A stretch of DNA of 64,000 nucleotides, taken from positions 30,049,928 to 30,113,927 of the forward strand of contig NC_056042.1 of assembly GCF_004379255.2 (NCBI RefSeq), written 5' to 3'. Both the position numbers and the translations under genes were made by a program. The stretch is from Salvia splendens. Lineage: Eukaryota > Streptophyta > Magnoliopsida > Lamiales > Lamiaceae. Shown here piece by piece: positions 35,346-47,883 of this stretch. The notes below the pieces were generated by a model, which was not told where the DNA came from, ran no database searches, and saw only the letters and a program-made list of their open reading frames with translations. The stretch's first letter is position 1. Each line of letters begins with the position of its first letter.

Positions 35346-37322
35346 TAATATTATCACTGAAACATAGTTAACAATTTCTAATTTAGGTATATAGAGACCA
35401 CACTGAAAGAAAATCTAGGATCCTAGTACTTTATAAACATCATACACCAAACTACACACATCTCTTTAATCCTCAAAACATGGATACTTTCCAGGCAAAA
35501 AAAAATCTTATTTTTCTGATGGTTGTAAGAAAAGTAATGAATGGAAATTTAGTCGACTTTATATCAAACTTTTGTAGCGTGAGGGACATTAATTAATTAA
35601 TTAAAAGGAATTATTTAAGGTAATAAATATGTAGCTTCCACTATCAACCCACCTCCCAAAGATGGGCTGTAGCCTAATATTAATTGCTTTACTTTAAACG
35701 ACACTGTGCCCCCTCTCTTTTGAGACCACCATCATTCTATAATCTTACAAATATCCTCTAAAGTTGAAGTCTGTCCAAACCACAATATAGTATTTTTTAT
35801 TTTTAATTATGCACTCTACAATTCTTTTTTCTTTTTTATTTCCAAGTTGAAAAGCAAATTCTTTTTCCGACAGCCATTGATCCCATGGGATTTTCATTTA
35901 CATTCGTATAAAGAAACTAGCACAACAAGTTATATTGGACTTTTTTTAGATATTTCGTGAAATCAGGTCTATTAAAAAAGATTGAAAATAGAATTATTCA
36001 TCAATTCCTTAGAAAATATATTAGATCCTAAAGTATAGAATATTAATTAGTATTGAAAGTTTGAAACAGATAAGATTAATTTGATATTAATAAATATTGA
36101 TAGTTAAAGCAAAACAATTTCAGAGATCAAATAACGATTTTATGTGTTTGAAAGCTATCAAGTTAAATCTTTACTTGTTTATCTAATTACCAAGCACAAA
36201 TGAGATTTTCAGGATCCTTGATCTCTATAACTCAACTTCTTTATAATTTTTACTTAGCCCAAGTAGTGATGAATTTAATAATGTGTTTGGTTGATTTGAA
36301 TATTAATCATATCAATCAATGATGTTAACTTTAATTTTTGTTTTTATGCTATTGTATTTGGGAGTCTCTTAGCCTTTTCTTTTTGATCTTTTAATTATGT
36401 GGGTTCCATTCGATTGATTTCTAGTAGATTGTAATGGTAACTGTAGAAGAATCGGTAATTATGCATTTTGTTATATATCTCATTGTTTTTCAGACACTTG
36501 CATTATTTTGTAAAAACATAATTGCAAATTCAAGATAACATCTTTAATTCTTAGAAAGATGGTGCATCGGTTGATACCTATATAATCGATTGTTAATCAT
36601 TCTTTCACTTCCCTTTTTTCGGTGCGTTTGAATTAGGAATATGAAACCCATACATATTTTCAATCTTTACTGCTGTATATGTTTTCCAATCAAGTATTCC
36701 GCCGTCATTGTGTTTTAAATTTATAGTGAAAATAGTTCGCTAAGTTTAAGGTAGTTAGATTTGAACTTCCTATAGTTTAAATGGTTTTGTCACAAAAAGA
36801 AATAGATATTTCATTCCCTAATAAAAGATAAAAAGAAGTGCACATAAAATATCCCAACTTACTAAACAATGACCATTTTTTATGAGCTCAAATATTTTAG
36901 TAATTGGCAGATCGTCGTCGTCCTACTTGTTACTCTATCCATTTTTTTGTTTCATAAATGTTGAACTGCTGAAGTCAAAAGGTTGGCGAACATAGATTGG
37001 AAGTATAAAAATAGTTTAAACTAAAACAACAACAAAAGCAACAAAATAATGTATAAATATAATCCAAAATTACTATAAAAAATAACGGTCGGAACACAAG
37101 AAAATAAAAGTAACATATCCTGAAGTTATGATCTTCCAACCTCATCCACTGGAGAGTAGTAATCTCATGCTAGCTCCAGACTGAGGAGAAGTTCTAAACA
37201 ACAATCACAAAACATACATTGTTAGGGATATATTGAAATATAAGCTTTGAGCTACTTTATATAAATGTAAAATCTTTTTTTTAAAATAATGAGAAGAAGT
37301 TATTTTTATCATATAATTTGTC

Positions 37323-37368
<46 letters not shown>

Positions 37369-37842
37369 GATTATTTACAAAGTGATCAAAGAAGTCTTAC
37401 TTCCTTGTATATTTAATGATAGACTTCTGATTATTATATAAGATTTTTCCAGCCAGTTGCTTGAGAATATCAAAATTCACAACTTAGATAAACTCGGACA
37501 ATCTATCTTGGCAGAGTCAATCCGAAGTTATTCCTATCTTGTTAATTAATTAACATAAAATGAATGTATTAATTATATTTTATGGAGTAAAATATACGAA
37601 CTAGAAGACACAAACATGTATTGACAAAGGAAGATTGTATAGGAAATTAGGTGTTAATCATGAAAGATAGGTGTGAAGTAAGAGAATCAAGATAACAACT
37701 GTATTGGTCAGGCTGGTATCCGACCGTTTTGCACTGTCCGGGTCACACTCACTCTTTTTTTCCCACCTAAACCTTTCAAATTTGTCTTCCCCTATCTATT
37801 TCCATAATTCCTATGCTCATTTCCAAATTAATGCTACACATA
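35346..37842. other. Gene-free AT-rich stretch
   Basis: No open frame of note, RNA gene or delimited element was recognised over about 2.5 kb. The only clear structure is the TTA microsatellite reported separately. Confidence 0.45.
37325..37369. repeat. (TTA)n microsatellite, about 15 units
   Basis: An uninterrupted TTA/ATT run of about 45 bp in AT-rich surroundings. Confidence 0.95.
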
Positions 37843-37852
37843 ATTGAAGTAG

Positions 37853-38205
37853 GAGGAATGATATGCCGCATACCTTATGTGAGCACCACTCTTGATTGAT
37901 ATACGTTTAACGTTGTTCGTTTCGATTTATATATTTAGTTTCATTCGGATATATTAAAAAATGTTATTGAAGTTTTTAATTTCACAAAATTCATAAAAAT
38001 CAAAGCTCGATTTGCTCGTTTTCTCTATAAATTACTAAACGAGCAAATCGAGCTTTGATTTTTATGAATTTTGTGAAATTTAAAACTTCAATAACATTTT
38101 TTAATGTATCCGAATGAAACTAAATATATAAATCGAAACGAACAACGTTAAACGTATATCAAACAAGAGTGATGCTCACATAAAGTATGTAGCATATCAT
38201 TCCTC
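37853..38205. mobile_element. Fold-back MITE (long inverted repeat) with 10-bp target duplication
   Basis: The element consists almost wholly of two 168-nt arms (37853-38020 and 38038-38205) that are near-perfect reverse complements, with a 17-nt centre. The outer ends read GAGGAATGATATGC and GCATATCATTCCTC. ATTGAAGTAG occurs directly on both sides (37843-37852 and 38206-38215). A 9-11 bp duplication and long inverted repeats fit Mutator-like elements; the superfamily is inferred. A transcript would fold into a long hairpin. Confidence 0.9.
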
Positions 38206-38215
38206 ATTGAAGTAG

Positions 38216-38545
38216 TTGATCAATATATTTCATTTGTGTAATTAGTTAATATATTTGGAAACTTCAAGAAATCTTTAGGTTAACATATAGTGTAGATACT
38301 GAGTTACGTTAGGTTATTTGTTATTTGTTAGATTATATTACCATTTTAGGTAGTGGACTATTTTAAGGACACGTTCGCTTTCTTAGTTTTGGCAAGAAAT
38401 GCCTCCAAATCTGGGTATTTACTGATGTTCACTATCCAATTAAATGAGACTATTTGTTAACCAATTAAAATATGACTTTCTATATTTTGAAACGCAAATT
38501 CTCTATTTATCCAACTTATAAAATATTATAAATAATGTCCCAGTA
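38216..38545. other. AT-rich intergenic stretch
   Basis: No gene or element recognised. Confidence 0.45.
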
Positions 38546-38783
38546 GGGATGTAATCTAATGCAAACTCTAAATATTGTACAAATTTCAAATTATAATCTG
38601 GATCGTTAGAAAATGTCAACATATGACAAAATTATAGCAACAAAAAATGTCAACACAATGTCAACGAGTGATGCTGTGTTGACATTATGTTGACACTGTG
38701 TTGGCATTTTTTATTGTTATTTTGTCATCTGTCGACATTTTTTAAGTTTGTACAATATATACCGTTTGCATTTTATCGCTACC
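38546..38783. repeat. Palindromic MITE-like repeat, copy 1
   Basis: The ends carry ATGCAAACTCTAAATATTG on the left and, reverse complemented, ATGCAAACGGTATATATTG on the right. The centre holds inverted copies of AATGTCAACACA and TGTGTTGACATT. A homologous copy lies at 39962-40205. No target duplication was identified, so the borders are approximate. Confidence 0.6.
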
Positions 38784-39961
38784 TTATTGCAGTCTATATC
38801 AACCATTTGGGTTTGAGCAAATTGACCTAATTTCGAGTACTGATTAAATGGAGTCCAACACATCTAAATTGATCATGACGTGCTGTTTTGATATGCAACT
38901 CCATATAGATATAGTAATTTAAATCATTTATGTGTCGTTTTATAATTTTATACACTTGAAGAATATACTTAGATGATTCGAAATAAATCGTAGAAGAAAT
39001 AATGAGAGTGATAATGTAGTACGATGAGAGTGGGATTGTTGTCTGATTTAGAAACATTATCAACAGACATGTCCACTTAATAGCAGTGTGTAACGCCTGA
39101 CCCCAAAAAGTAAAAACTAAAATGATTCTCACCTGCACAAGTAATTATAAAGTGCTTTACATTCATTCGCGCATGCACAAAACATTGAAACACTAATTCT
39201 TGAATTCATCATAGTTTTTTTGACCATGTACTATAACAGTATAAGACTATGAAACAAACAAACAAACAAACAAAGAAGAAAAACTAAATTCTTCATCATG
39301 AGATTAGTGTTTCACAGTATTTAGTCTGTTAGATTTTAATCTATTTTAAATTGAAATGTAATAGTGGTAATTATTAACCTGTCACTCTTAAATAGAATGT
39401 TTTTGTTGCCCTACAGCTGGGGACGAAGTACATACATGGCGTGACTTAGAGACTAGAGTTGTCAAATGGGTTGCGTTGGCCTTGCCCGGTGCGAGATTAT
39501 TATAGTTATAGAAACATGGCGGGTATAGTTTTCAAATGGGTTGTGTTGGCCCAGCCTGGGCTTAGGCCCACCATCAAAGCACGCTATACCGCTAGCTATA
39601 TACTAAAAATTTGGTTTGTATAGTACTTATACGGTATATTGAATTTTCGGTATACCTCAATATCGATATATATATATATCAATAATATGAATCAGACTAT
39701 TGCATGAGTGATTAGATGAGACGTCACTTTTGAGTGCTGAAACTTATTTTCGGGATACAAATCAATTTTTTTTTATCAATTATATTTCTCATGAATCATT
39801 TATGCTTTTATTCATACTTGCGAAAAAACTGTCACAAGTGCGCATTGGAAAGCCACTTCATATTTCAAGTGCGAGAAAATCCATTTTGAAACACAAATAT
39901 AATTATTTAAATATTTTTTATGTTATGAAATACTCCTTGGAAATGAAAACATATGACACAG
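38784..39961. other. Intergenic stretch
   Basis: No gene recognised. An AAAC microsatellite lies at about 39254-39274. Near 39465-39560 the phrase CAAATGGGTTGCGTTGGCC recurs 66 bp later with one difference, and short TA repeats follow near 39667. These look like eroded repeats. Confidence 0.4.
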
Positions 39962-40205
39962 GTGGAATGTGATCAAATTCAAACTCTAAATATTGTACAA
40001 ACTTCAAACTATAATCTGGACCATTGAAAATGTCAACAGATAATACAATAGTAGCAACAGAAATGTCAACACAGTGTCAACGGTTGATGCTGTGTTGATA
40101 TTGTGTTGACATTGTATTGATATTTTCTGTTGCTACTATTTTGTCATCTGTTGATATTTTTAAACTGCTCAAATCATAGTTTGGAGTTAGTACAGTATAT
40201 GAGAT
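39962..40205. repeat. Palindromic MITE-like repeat, copy 2
   Basis: It aligns with the copy at 38546-38783 over its whole length, sharing AAACTCTAAATATTGTACAA, TATAATCTGGA and GATGCTGTGTTGA. It has the same palindromic core built on TGTCAACA motifs. Its right end is more diverged. Confidence 0.6.
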
Positions 40206-40836
40206 TCATGTTTTGGAATCGTTGGAAAATAAATTATATTTACCCAAATCTTATATTTCCCTTTCTATTTTCGTCATTTAATACTCTAGATTACAAAATC
40301 AAGACGTATATATGCTAATATAGTTTATATTTTAAATCTTAACTACAATTAACGATTCCATCAACACGACACCACTTATGTTCCCCATACATCCATCACA
40401 CGTTCATTTCAATTTTCAATTATCAATTTCAGTAATCAATAGTTGGAATGAAAAATAGGTGGATGTTATATTCGGTAAAGAAAGATTTTGACAATTCGAG
40501 CTTGAGCCCCCAAAATCCCATGCACAAAACGACATAATGAAAGTGAATGTTTGATTTATGTCACAAGCTTCCATCAATTCAAAGATTTGTTCAACTCCAC
40601 CATTGAAGATTCGGCCATGTTTGAATTTGATCGATCCAAAATTACTTAGACTTTTACCATCATGGTTTACTATAATGATTGATAACACTTAATAAAACAG
40701 TTTTACTGTTGGTAAATCTTTAAAAACCACCAGTAATAGCATTTAACAAAGAACTACCAATGGAAAGCACAATGTCGTACTACATAACCGATGGAACAAA
40801 TGCACGTTGTAAACTTATTGATCCACTATTTAATAT
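40206..40836. other. Intergenic stretch
   Basis: No gene recognised; the open frame on the minus strand at 40416-40688 has no family resemblance. Confidence 0.4.
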
Positions 40837-40844
40837 CCAAAGCG

Positions 40845-41042
40845 GGGTGTTCGGTTTGCAAGATTGTATTTCAAGATTAAATATGTAGTGTATTTGGTTC
40901 ATGAGATTCAACCCCACAACTCAATCCTAGATGGATAGTCATGGGATAATTGGTCATGACTAACCCCCTATGACTAAAATAATCTTACAACTCAATTCTG
41001 GATTATATCTTGATACTATTTAATCTAAGAAACTGAACACCA
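40845..41042. mobile_element. hAT-type MITE with 8-bp target duplication
   Basis: The 198-bp element starts GGGTGTTCGGTTTGCAAGAT and ends with a sequence that reverse complements to TGGTGTTCAGTTTCTTAGAT. CCAAAGCG stands on the left (40837-40844) and CCAAAGTG on the right (41043-41050), an 8-bp duplication with one C-to-T difference. Length, ends and duplication size fit non-autonomous hAT elements. Confidence 0.85.
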
Positions 41043-42445
41043 CCAAAGTGCCAGTTGTGACAAATATTCCTTTCAATTATGAATCTAACAAATTAATATT
41101 TGGCTACCCTCCCTAGATTATAGTTGTAGTACCTTTTAATGGAAATTAAGCTTGATATAGTCTTACCTATTTCCATGCCTATAGCATATTATGGCATGGA
41201 CTTTACCTGATTAACTATAAGCTGAGTTTGATTTTTTGGAAATTATATATGATTTCTTTGGAATTATTTAAACATGAACTTTTCCAATGCCATATATATC
41301 ACGTGATATAAAAAAGTTTTGGAATGGATTTTGAAGATGATGAGAGCCCACGACTGAGAAGGTTCTGATATCAATCAAAGGGAGATTCAATTAATCACCA
41401 TTCTTTACAGCATTAGTTTGGTAGTAAAGTGCAGCCTCAAAGAAATGCAGCATGTTCTAAGAAAAAGCAAAGATATATTCTTTCATTCACAAACTTTATA
41501 TGAACTTAAAGTTTTGATGATATGTTCAAGCCGTCTTCCTAAGACATGTTGATAAACCCCACAAACACATGTGCACTGAATTTAAGTTGATAAGAAAAAT
41601 AGAGAGATAAGCCCTAATCAGTTAATACTTTATAGTACAAGGTTTGCAACTTGCTTTTAGGAGCATCTTCCTTTATAAAGTTTTAAAATCCAAATTAATT
41701 ATATGTATAACCCAAATAGAGGAAAAATAGCACCTTTCCTTTGCATATTTTGTGACCAAACCGATCACATTATTATTATTACTATTATGTGTTTTGTGAA
41801 TTTATATTAATTATAAACGTCAAAAATTATTGGCATTCAAAAACTTTACAAGCTAAATAACAGTCAATGAATTTTACTACAAGCTAAATAAAAATGAGTA
41901 AAGCATTAGTTCTAATGAAATTTATAATATTTTTTGTCATTAAAATAAAAAAAACCAACACTATTTAAACATGCAAACCAAAGAAGAATAGAGTAAAACA
42001 AATCGCCCAAATTCTGAATACCAACAAACAACATATCCATAATTATATGATCACAAGATACCCCCTAGAGTGCTAAAATAAATAAATATTACTACTACAT
42101 TGAACCGAGCAGAAAGGAAGAAAAGACGACATATTGCATGATCACAACCAAGAAAGATTAAGAAAAGAATCACGAAACAAACAGACAACTATACAATCAA
42201 AGTGACAACTATGCAATCAAAGTGACAAATAACAGTAGCATAATTGTGATATAAGTAAAAATCAGGAAGCCATATATGGGTATTGGTAAGGACCACTAAG
42301 TAAGATCATCAATGAAATCAGATATAAGGAAAAAGGGGGTCCATCAACTGTTACCAATATAATGTAAACATAGTCAAGTCATCCCATCACTACCCAATTG
42401 CACAGTTTGGCAAGCTAGAACGAGTATCTCTGGTCCAAAGATGCT
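41043..42445. other. Intergenic stretch
   Basis: AT-rich with no recognised gene. GTGACAACTATGCAATCAAA is locally repeated near 42180-42230. Confidence 0.4.
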
Positions 42446-42550
42446 CTAAGATCTCGATAAGGGGACACCGAAGATTCCTAGTTGGTCACTTTCATGATCC
42501 TCATCACTCGCACTAAAGCTTAAACCAGTGGGAGACAACACTTTCTTGTC
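42446..42550 (-). other. Coding-like segment, possible terminal exon of unknown gene
   Basis: Read on the minus strand, 34 codons end at TAG 42446-42448. The peptide (starting DKKVLSPTGLSFSASDEDH, ending LGIFGVPLSRS) has acidic, Ser-rich protein-like composition. It is directly preceded by a possible acceptor (GCGAAAG) and, farther upstream, the strong donor-like AAAGTGAGT at about 42585. No matching upstream exon was identified. It lies downstream of, and in the same sense as, TFIIF beta, so it could be an alternative exon, a lost gene fragment or chance. Confidence 0.3.
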
Positions 42551-43109
42551 CTTTCGCAATGCAAAAGGAGGTCATTTTAGGTACTCACTTTCCGTCATCT
42601 TGACAGACATGTGCTGAGTAACATATTAAGTAACCAGGATAACTAACAAGCACTAACTTTAACGCGGATTTGGACCTATATGAGCTCATGCAAAAGGCAT
42701 GCCAAACAAATATATATATACCTTTATCACCAACCCAAAGGGACTTGAGCAGCGCTCAAGAATTTTAGAGAAGCAATTTGTGCTTCAAATTGTGTTTAAC
42801 TCGGCACAGCAAAATATCAACTTCACAATTTTAGCAAGCTATGTTACAACATAAGGCAACCAACTATACTCTACTACATCAGGAATAAGATGGTAGCTAT
42901 AAACACAAGTCACAGGTCTATTTGAAGTAGTAGGTAATATAGTAGGACAATGTGATGCTCATCTATGAACTTGAAAACACACAACAAAAACGATGGAATC
43001 AAACATTCAAATTGACATGAACAAGCACTAAATTGATAATGAGCCTAGAGAGTGTTATACAAGAGATCGAGTGGCATCAATCATCATGAGGTTTAGAATA
43101 GTAGATTGT
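42551..43109. other. Intergenic stretch
   Basis: No gene or delimited repeat recognised. Confidence 0.4.
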
Positions 43110-43893
43110 TTTTTGTCGGTTTTATTGGCCATCATTAGATGCTGGCAACTGGTGGGAGTGACTGTAAATAGCAATACTTATGCATGAGTAGACCTTTGAG
43201 GGCCAAGAACAGGACTGTACTCTTTAAACAATATTTCTAAGTACGTTTCAAAACAAAATACTCCTAGAAACTAAATGCCCTAATAAACATGTTCCAACCT
43301 AGGCATATAGTCCACAGTGAAGTTTATCAATGTAACACACTTAACATAATTTAGAAATTTTCATACCTATCCAGCTTACAAAATCTAAGTCCTCATTGGT
43401 GATGGACACCAATCCATTGCCTATAACTAAAGCAAGGAAATTAGGTGTATGGATACCATAATCATATATATGTAACACCATTATTTTTCTCCAGATTGCA
43501 TGGCAACGTGAAATTAGGTTAGGTATATGGATATTAGAAAGTGAGTGAGATTGCATGACTTTTGTTGATTTATTGGCCATTCCTAGATGCTGGAAAATGG
43601 TGGGAGTGACTGTATATAACACACATTACACGTGTAGACATTTGAGGGCCAAGACCAGGACTCGAATTCTTCAAACAATACTTCTGAGTACATATCAAAA
43701 CAAAATACAAAACCTATAGCCATGTTCCAACCTAGGCATATAGTCCTCAGCAAAGTTCATTTATGTACCATGATTTAGAAATGTTAATACATATCCAGCT
43801 TTCAGAAACTCACTATGTCTATTGTTGATGGACACCACTCCATTGCATATCATTAAAGCAAGGAAATTAGGCATGTGGATACCATGAAGGTAA
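43110..43893. repeat. Diverged tandem duplication, two units of about 430-445 bp
   Basis: The unit beginning near 43110 (TTATTGGCCATCATTAGATG, TGGTGGGAGTGACTGTA, GTTCCAACCTAGGCATATAG, AAAGCAAGGAAATTAGG) is repeated in the same order from about 43556. The offset falls from 446 bp at the left to 427 bp at the right because of indels. No credible protein is encoded. Confidence 0.85.
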
Positions 43894-45243
43894 TCTGTAT
43901 CCATGATTCCATGGCAACAAGATTTTTTCTCCAGTCATATGGATACTAGAAGCTAACTAGAAGCTAAGCTAGAATCCATGGAACAACATGATTGTTTACC
44001 AGTCAACAATTAAATCAAATGGAAATTCACAGCAAGAATCAAGAAATCCGAACTTCTAGAATTCATCATATGAATAGAGAAAACCGTGAAACCACAGCCA
44101 CAACAAGATGCAAAAAATCAGCTCATTAGTAGTGGCTATCTAATCTAGATCCTTTCTTGTCTTCATCTACAGTGGTTAAAGGTGCATTTAATGTGGAGTC
44201 ATTTCCAACAAAACTATTTTTTGGACATTATTTAGGTAGGGACACAAGAGTGATTGGGTTTGACATGATACTAATGGAAGTTAGCATGAGCTCTCTTGAC
44301 CATATAATATACTTCGGAATGTTAGGTTAATAATAGCCAGTTGTAAAAATATTTTTTTAGCTCTTGTAGTTTGATCTTAAATATAAGTGAGATAATACCA
44401 TCAGCAACTGTTAATACTTGAATTCCTTAGAAGATCTATCCATTTATCAAAATATAGTCCGAGAAATCATGGGTCTAGGAGATGAATGTCATCAATAGTC
44501 AATACGGAGATGAATGTCAAAGTGGGATAACTCCTTAAATCCTGAGTTACAAGAAAGGATTTCCAGATCCAAAAAGAGCATCCAATATAAACAGAATTGA
44601 AGAAAATGAATTTCAAGAGAAACAGCAAAATGCAATCAAGAATATCTATTGCAAACATATTAATGTAACTAAACAGAATATAACATCTTTTATGAGATCA
44701 TCGAGATGAAACACAAAGGAAATAAGAGAAAAAAGTAATAAACTGCAGAACAAGGTTCTGTTGGTGTATTTTGTGCATAACTTTTCAGAAATGCACACTT
44801 CATAAAGGTGCCCAGTGCTACTTTTTTCAAGATTTTTCTTTGAAGTATTAGCAAGATGATGCCTGCACCTACTAGATGCATGGAAGACAACAATATGATG
44901 CAATATACAATATACAAATATGACAGACAGGAAACTGATTGAGCAAAATCATAACTCACGAAAACATTAACACAAGACTGGCGGAAGAGAAAAGAGCACT
45001 CAGACATACTTTACTAATGACCCATGAGAATTCACAAATACACATACATAGTAACCTAATCCACAAACCGAAATAAACTGGTGTTGGGAACAGGAAATTT
45101 TAGCATCAAATCCCTTCCTAAGTTCTATGAGGACAGTAGATCTAGGCACATCCCATATCTAAAAGAGATGTATGACATTCAAGAGTAAGGCTTCTCTAAC
45201 ATAATATTTCTTCAATGTAATCTAATGTACAGACAATGTGAAG
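43894..45243. other. 3' flank of TFIIF beta
   Basis: No second gene recognised. GGAGATGAATGTCA occurs twice within 40 bp near 44480-44520. The 3' untranslated region of TFIIF beta should occupy the right end. Confidence 0.4.
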
Positions 45244-47883
45244 TCATGGTTCAGCACCTGTATCCTCAACAGATTTCTTATACTCTGGCTTGAGCTCATA
45301 AGTACCTTGGTTTGTTCCTCTTTTATTGTATATGCAGAGCTCATTTAATATCTCTTTCAAAAATTGCTGCAAAGGAAGTTACAGAAAATTATTCAGATAA
45401 GCCTACAAAACATAGAAACAGAAAAGTGTAAATAGACTTGTGAGCAAATGCATACGGCAGGTTGATCAGTCTCTTGAACAAGCTGCTTGAGCGTCCAGTT
45501 AGGTTGGTTTTCAAATAGCTTAAACATTATATCTTCCAGTTCCCCGCGATCCCTTCTAGTTCTTTTCATATCAGTCCCCTTAACTGGAGCTGGTTTTTTC
45601 TTATCCTACACAAGTTAGAATAAGTTGGCATTTAATATTTCAGTAGCTAACCAGTAAACAATTAGATGGAAGTTCAAAAGTTTGTATAAGAACATTCATG
45701 CGTATGATTGATACATGGAATTAGGAATAAGTATTGAACTAGAGACCAAAAGGAATCACATCAAAATTTCACATAACTCCACTCCAATTTCAGGAGGAAA
45801 ACTGAAATGAAGAGCATTAGTTGGGATGTAAAGATCTTATTTCTATGCAAATGGAAACTGGAGTATTGTATGGGTTGGTCATTAAAATGCTTCATTTCCA
45901 GATCTTATATGGTGCTATAACAACTCAATATAAAAGCATTTTAAATGAACTCTAACCATGTCCTGACACTAATAACAAACATCAAAGATGACTATGAACA
46001 TCTAGCAAATTTGGGGCCTCATTTTGATACCAGCATTTCAAAGGAAGAAGAAAATGCACATGTTAATGTCATTATGTTCATTCATGAAGGGTTGACATAA
46101 TCTGTTGTTGGCCAGCTCTTAACAAACCAATATCTACTTTATAGGGCCTTGAACCAACTTAAAGTATACTCTATACGGAAGCACATATCCAAGATGCAGA
46201 ATTAGATCTAACAAGTATATAAACAAACTAAGTACTTTAGAAGTCGACGTAATCAATCCCATCATTCCCGGCATGGGCCTCATGTGTACACCACGATCAT
46301 TGTTGATAACCTGATAAGCATGAAAACAAATGTATACTATCTTCAGTATGAATCGACGCAGGAATTAAAAGAGGTGAAACTATAAGTTAATAACAGCTTG
46401 ACCTGGATTTGTCTATTCTTGACCATGGACTTATTTGTCCTTTCCCGGCACATTTTTCTGTACTCTTCAATGTTTGCATGGTGGGGTTTCATATCAAATT
46501 TATGTTCCACCTTTCCTTCCATAGCAGATCTTCCTTTAAAAGAAAACTTCGTATTATTATTACACACAATATGCAGACAAAATAATGACTAATAAGCACA
46601 TCCAAGCCTTTCTGGTGAACATAGACATTTTATTGAAGAGGATAAAAAATAGTATCATCAAAGAAGGTCCATGAAATTTAACTTCAGAGGGTGGCACATT
46701 ACATGACACTGAAATGTTCATACAAATAAATGAAAACATTAGGCTGTACAGATAGAGATAACAAAAGGTAAAGTTTAATCAATACTATAATATTATTACA
46801 ACAGAATCGATCTCTGGGCGAGCTATGCACACAAAAGAGATCAGATCCCTACAATAAAACTCTCTAAAAGGTAACAAGTTTGTTCTTTTATCCATCCTGA
46901 TGAGATATTACAGCTTCAAGAAAGCTGCCTTCGAAAAGAGAAACTAGAAAATATGTAGGGAGACCTTCTTGTTGGTTGTTCTTTCCTTAATCGTCATTTT
47001 GCTCAAATTTCAAAGTGAACCAGAAGAAGACATTCCCCAAAGTTGTTTCTTTAAAAAAGGCACCTAGTCTACTACTCATAGTAATTCTATGTGGTTTCCT
47101 TTTATACACCAGCACGTTCAAAATTGAGGGTGGGTGTGTGCAAGAATTGAGAATAAACAGCTAGTGCTCTACAACGAATTGTTCTTTACAATCATTTGAC
47201 ATATGCTACAAGTAGCACATATATAGCGTCGATCAATAATTATAGTAGTGACCGATAACACTTATGGTCATTGCTTATGAACTTTTTAGCGAATCTCGTA
47301 GAGCTAAAATAGTTACTGGGACATAAGTCATAAAACTACTTCAAAGAAAAGATTCAAGACTCAACAACATCCATAATCCAGCAACGAGTGAGGGGAAATG
47401 AAAACAATATCGATAAGTTAGATTAGGCGAAAAAATCACCTTGAGTCGACGACTCGGAGAAAACACCCATGGGAACAAAGTCCTTGGACATGTTAAGAGA
47501 GTAACTTTTCGGCATATTCACGACCTCACTCCCTGCCATCTCCATGGTAAACTAAAAAGCCAGATACGATCAATTCAGAATTGAAAACCCTAGAAAATTT
47601 CCCCAATTCAAACTAGCTCAGAAATTAACAGAAAGCATAAGAAACAAAAAGACGCAAACAAGCAGAGTATGGTAATGGTTACTTGGAGGGCGGAGGAATC
47701 GTCCGGCTGGAGGAGATCGAGAGAAACGACTACTTTGGCAACGGGCGGCGAGTCGACAGAAGCGGAGGCAGCGGAGGACTGCCAGGCCTTGGAGACGATG
47801 GGAGGGCACTTCATGAGCCACACCGATCTGTCGGCTTTGGAGGTTTCGACGTTGATATCGCCATTACTGTAGTCGTCCTCCAT
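45244..47883 (-). CDS. TFIIFB: Transcription initiation factor IIF subunit beta (RAP30 homologue)
   Basis: There are six exons: 47883-47683, 47551-47440, 46533-46403, 46310-46236, 45605-45456 and 45366-45244. All have GT-AG introns and sum to 263 codons plus stop. The N-terminal dimerisation region includes KADRSVWLMKCPPIVSKAW and PPVAKVVVSLD. The middle has KVEHKFDMKPHH and CRERTNKSMVKNRQIQV. The C-terminal winged-helix DNA-binding domain has KRTRRDRGELEDIMFKLFE, QPNWTLKQLVQETDQP and YNKRGTNQGTYELKPEYKK. With the alpha subunit it binds RNA polymerase II and helps load it onto promoters. Length and domain order match plant TFIIF beta. Several plus-strand open frames over exon 1 are antisense shadows. 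Confidence 0.95.

Noticed and set aside
38827..39138. 103-codon minus-strand frame
   Set aside because: Hydrophobic, AT-driven composition with no recognised family.
43341..43622. 93-codon minus-strand frame
   Set aside because: It spans the junction of the tandem duplication, and its counterpart in the other unit is not open.
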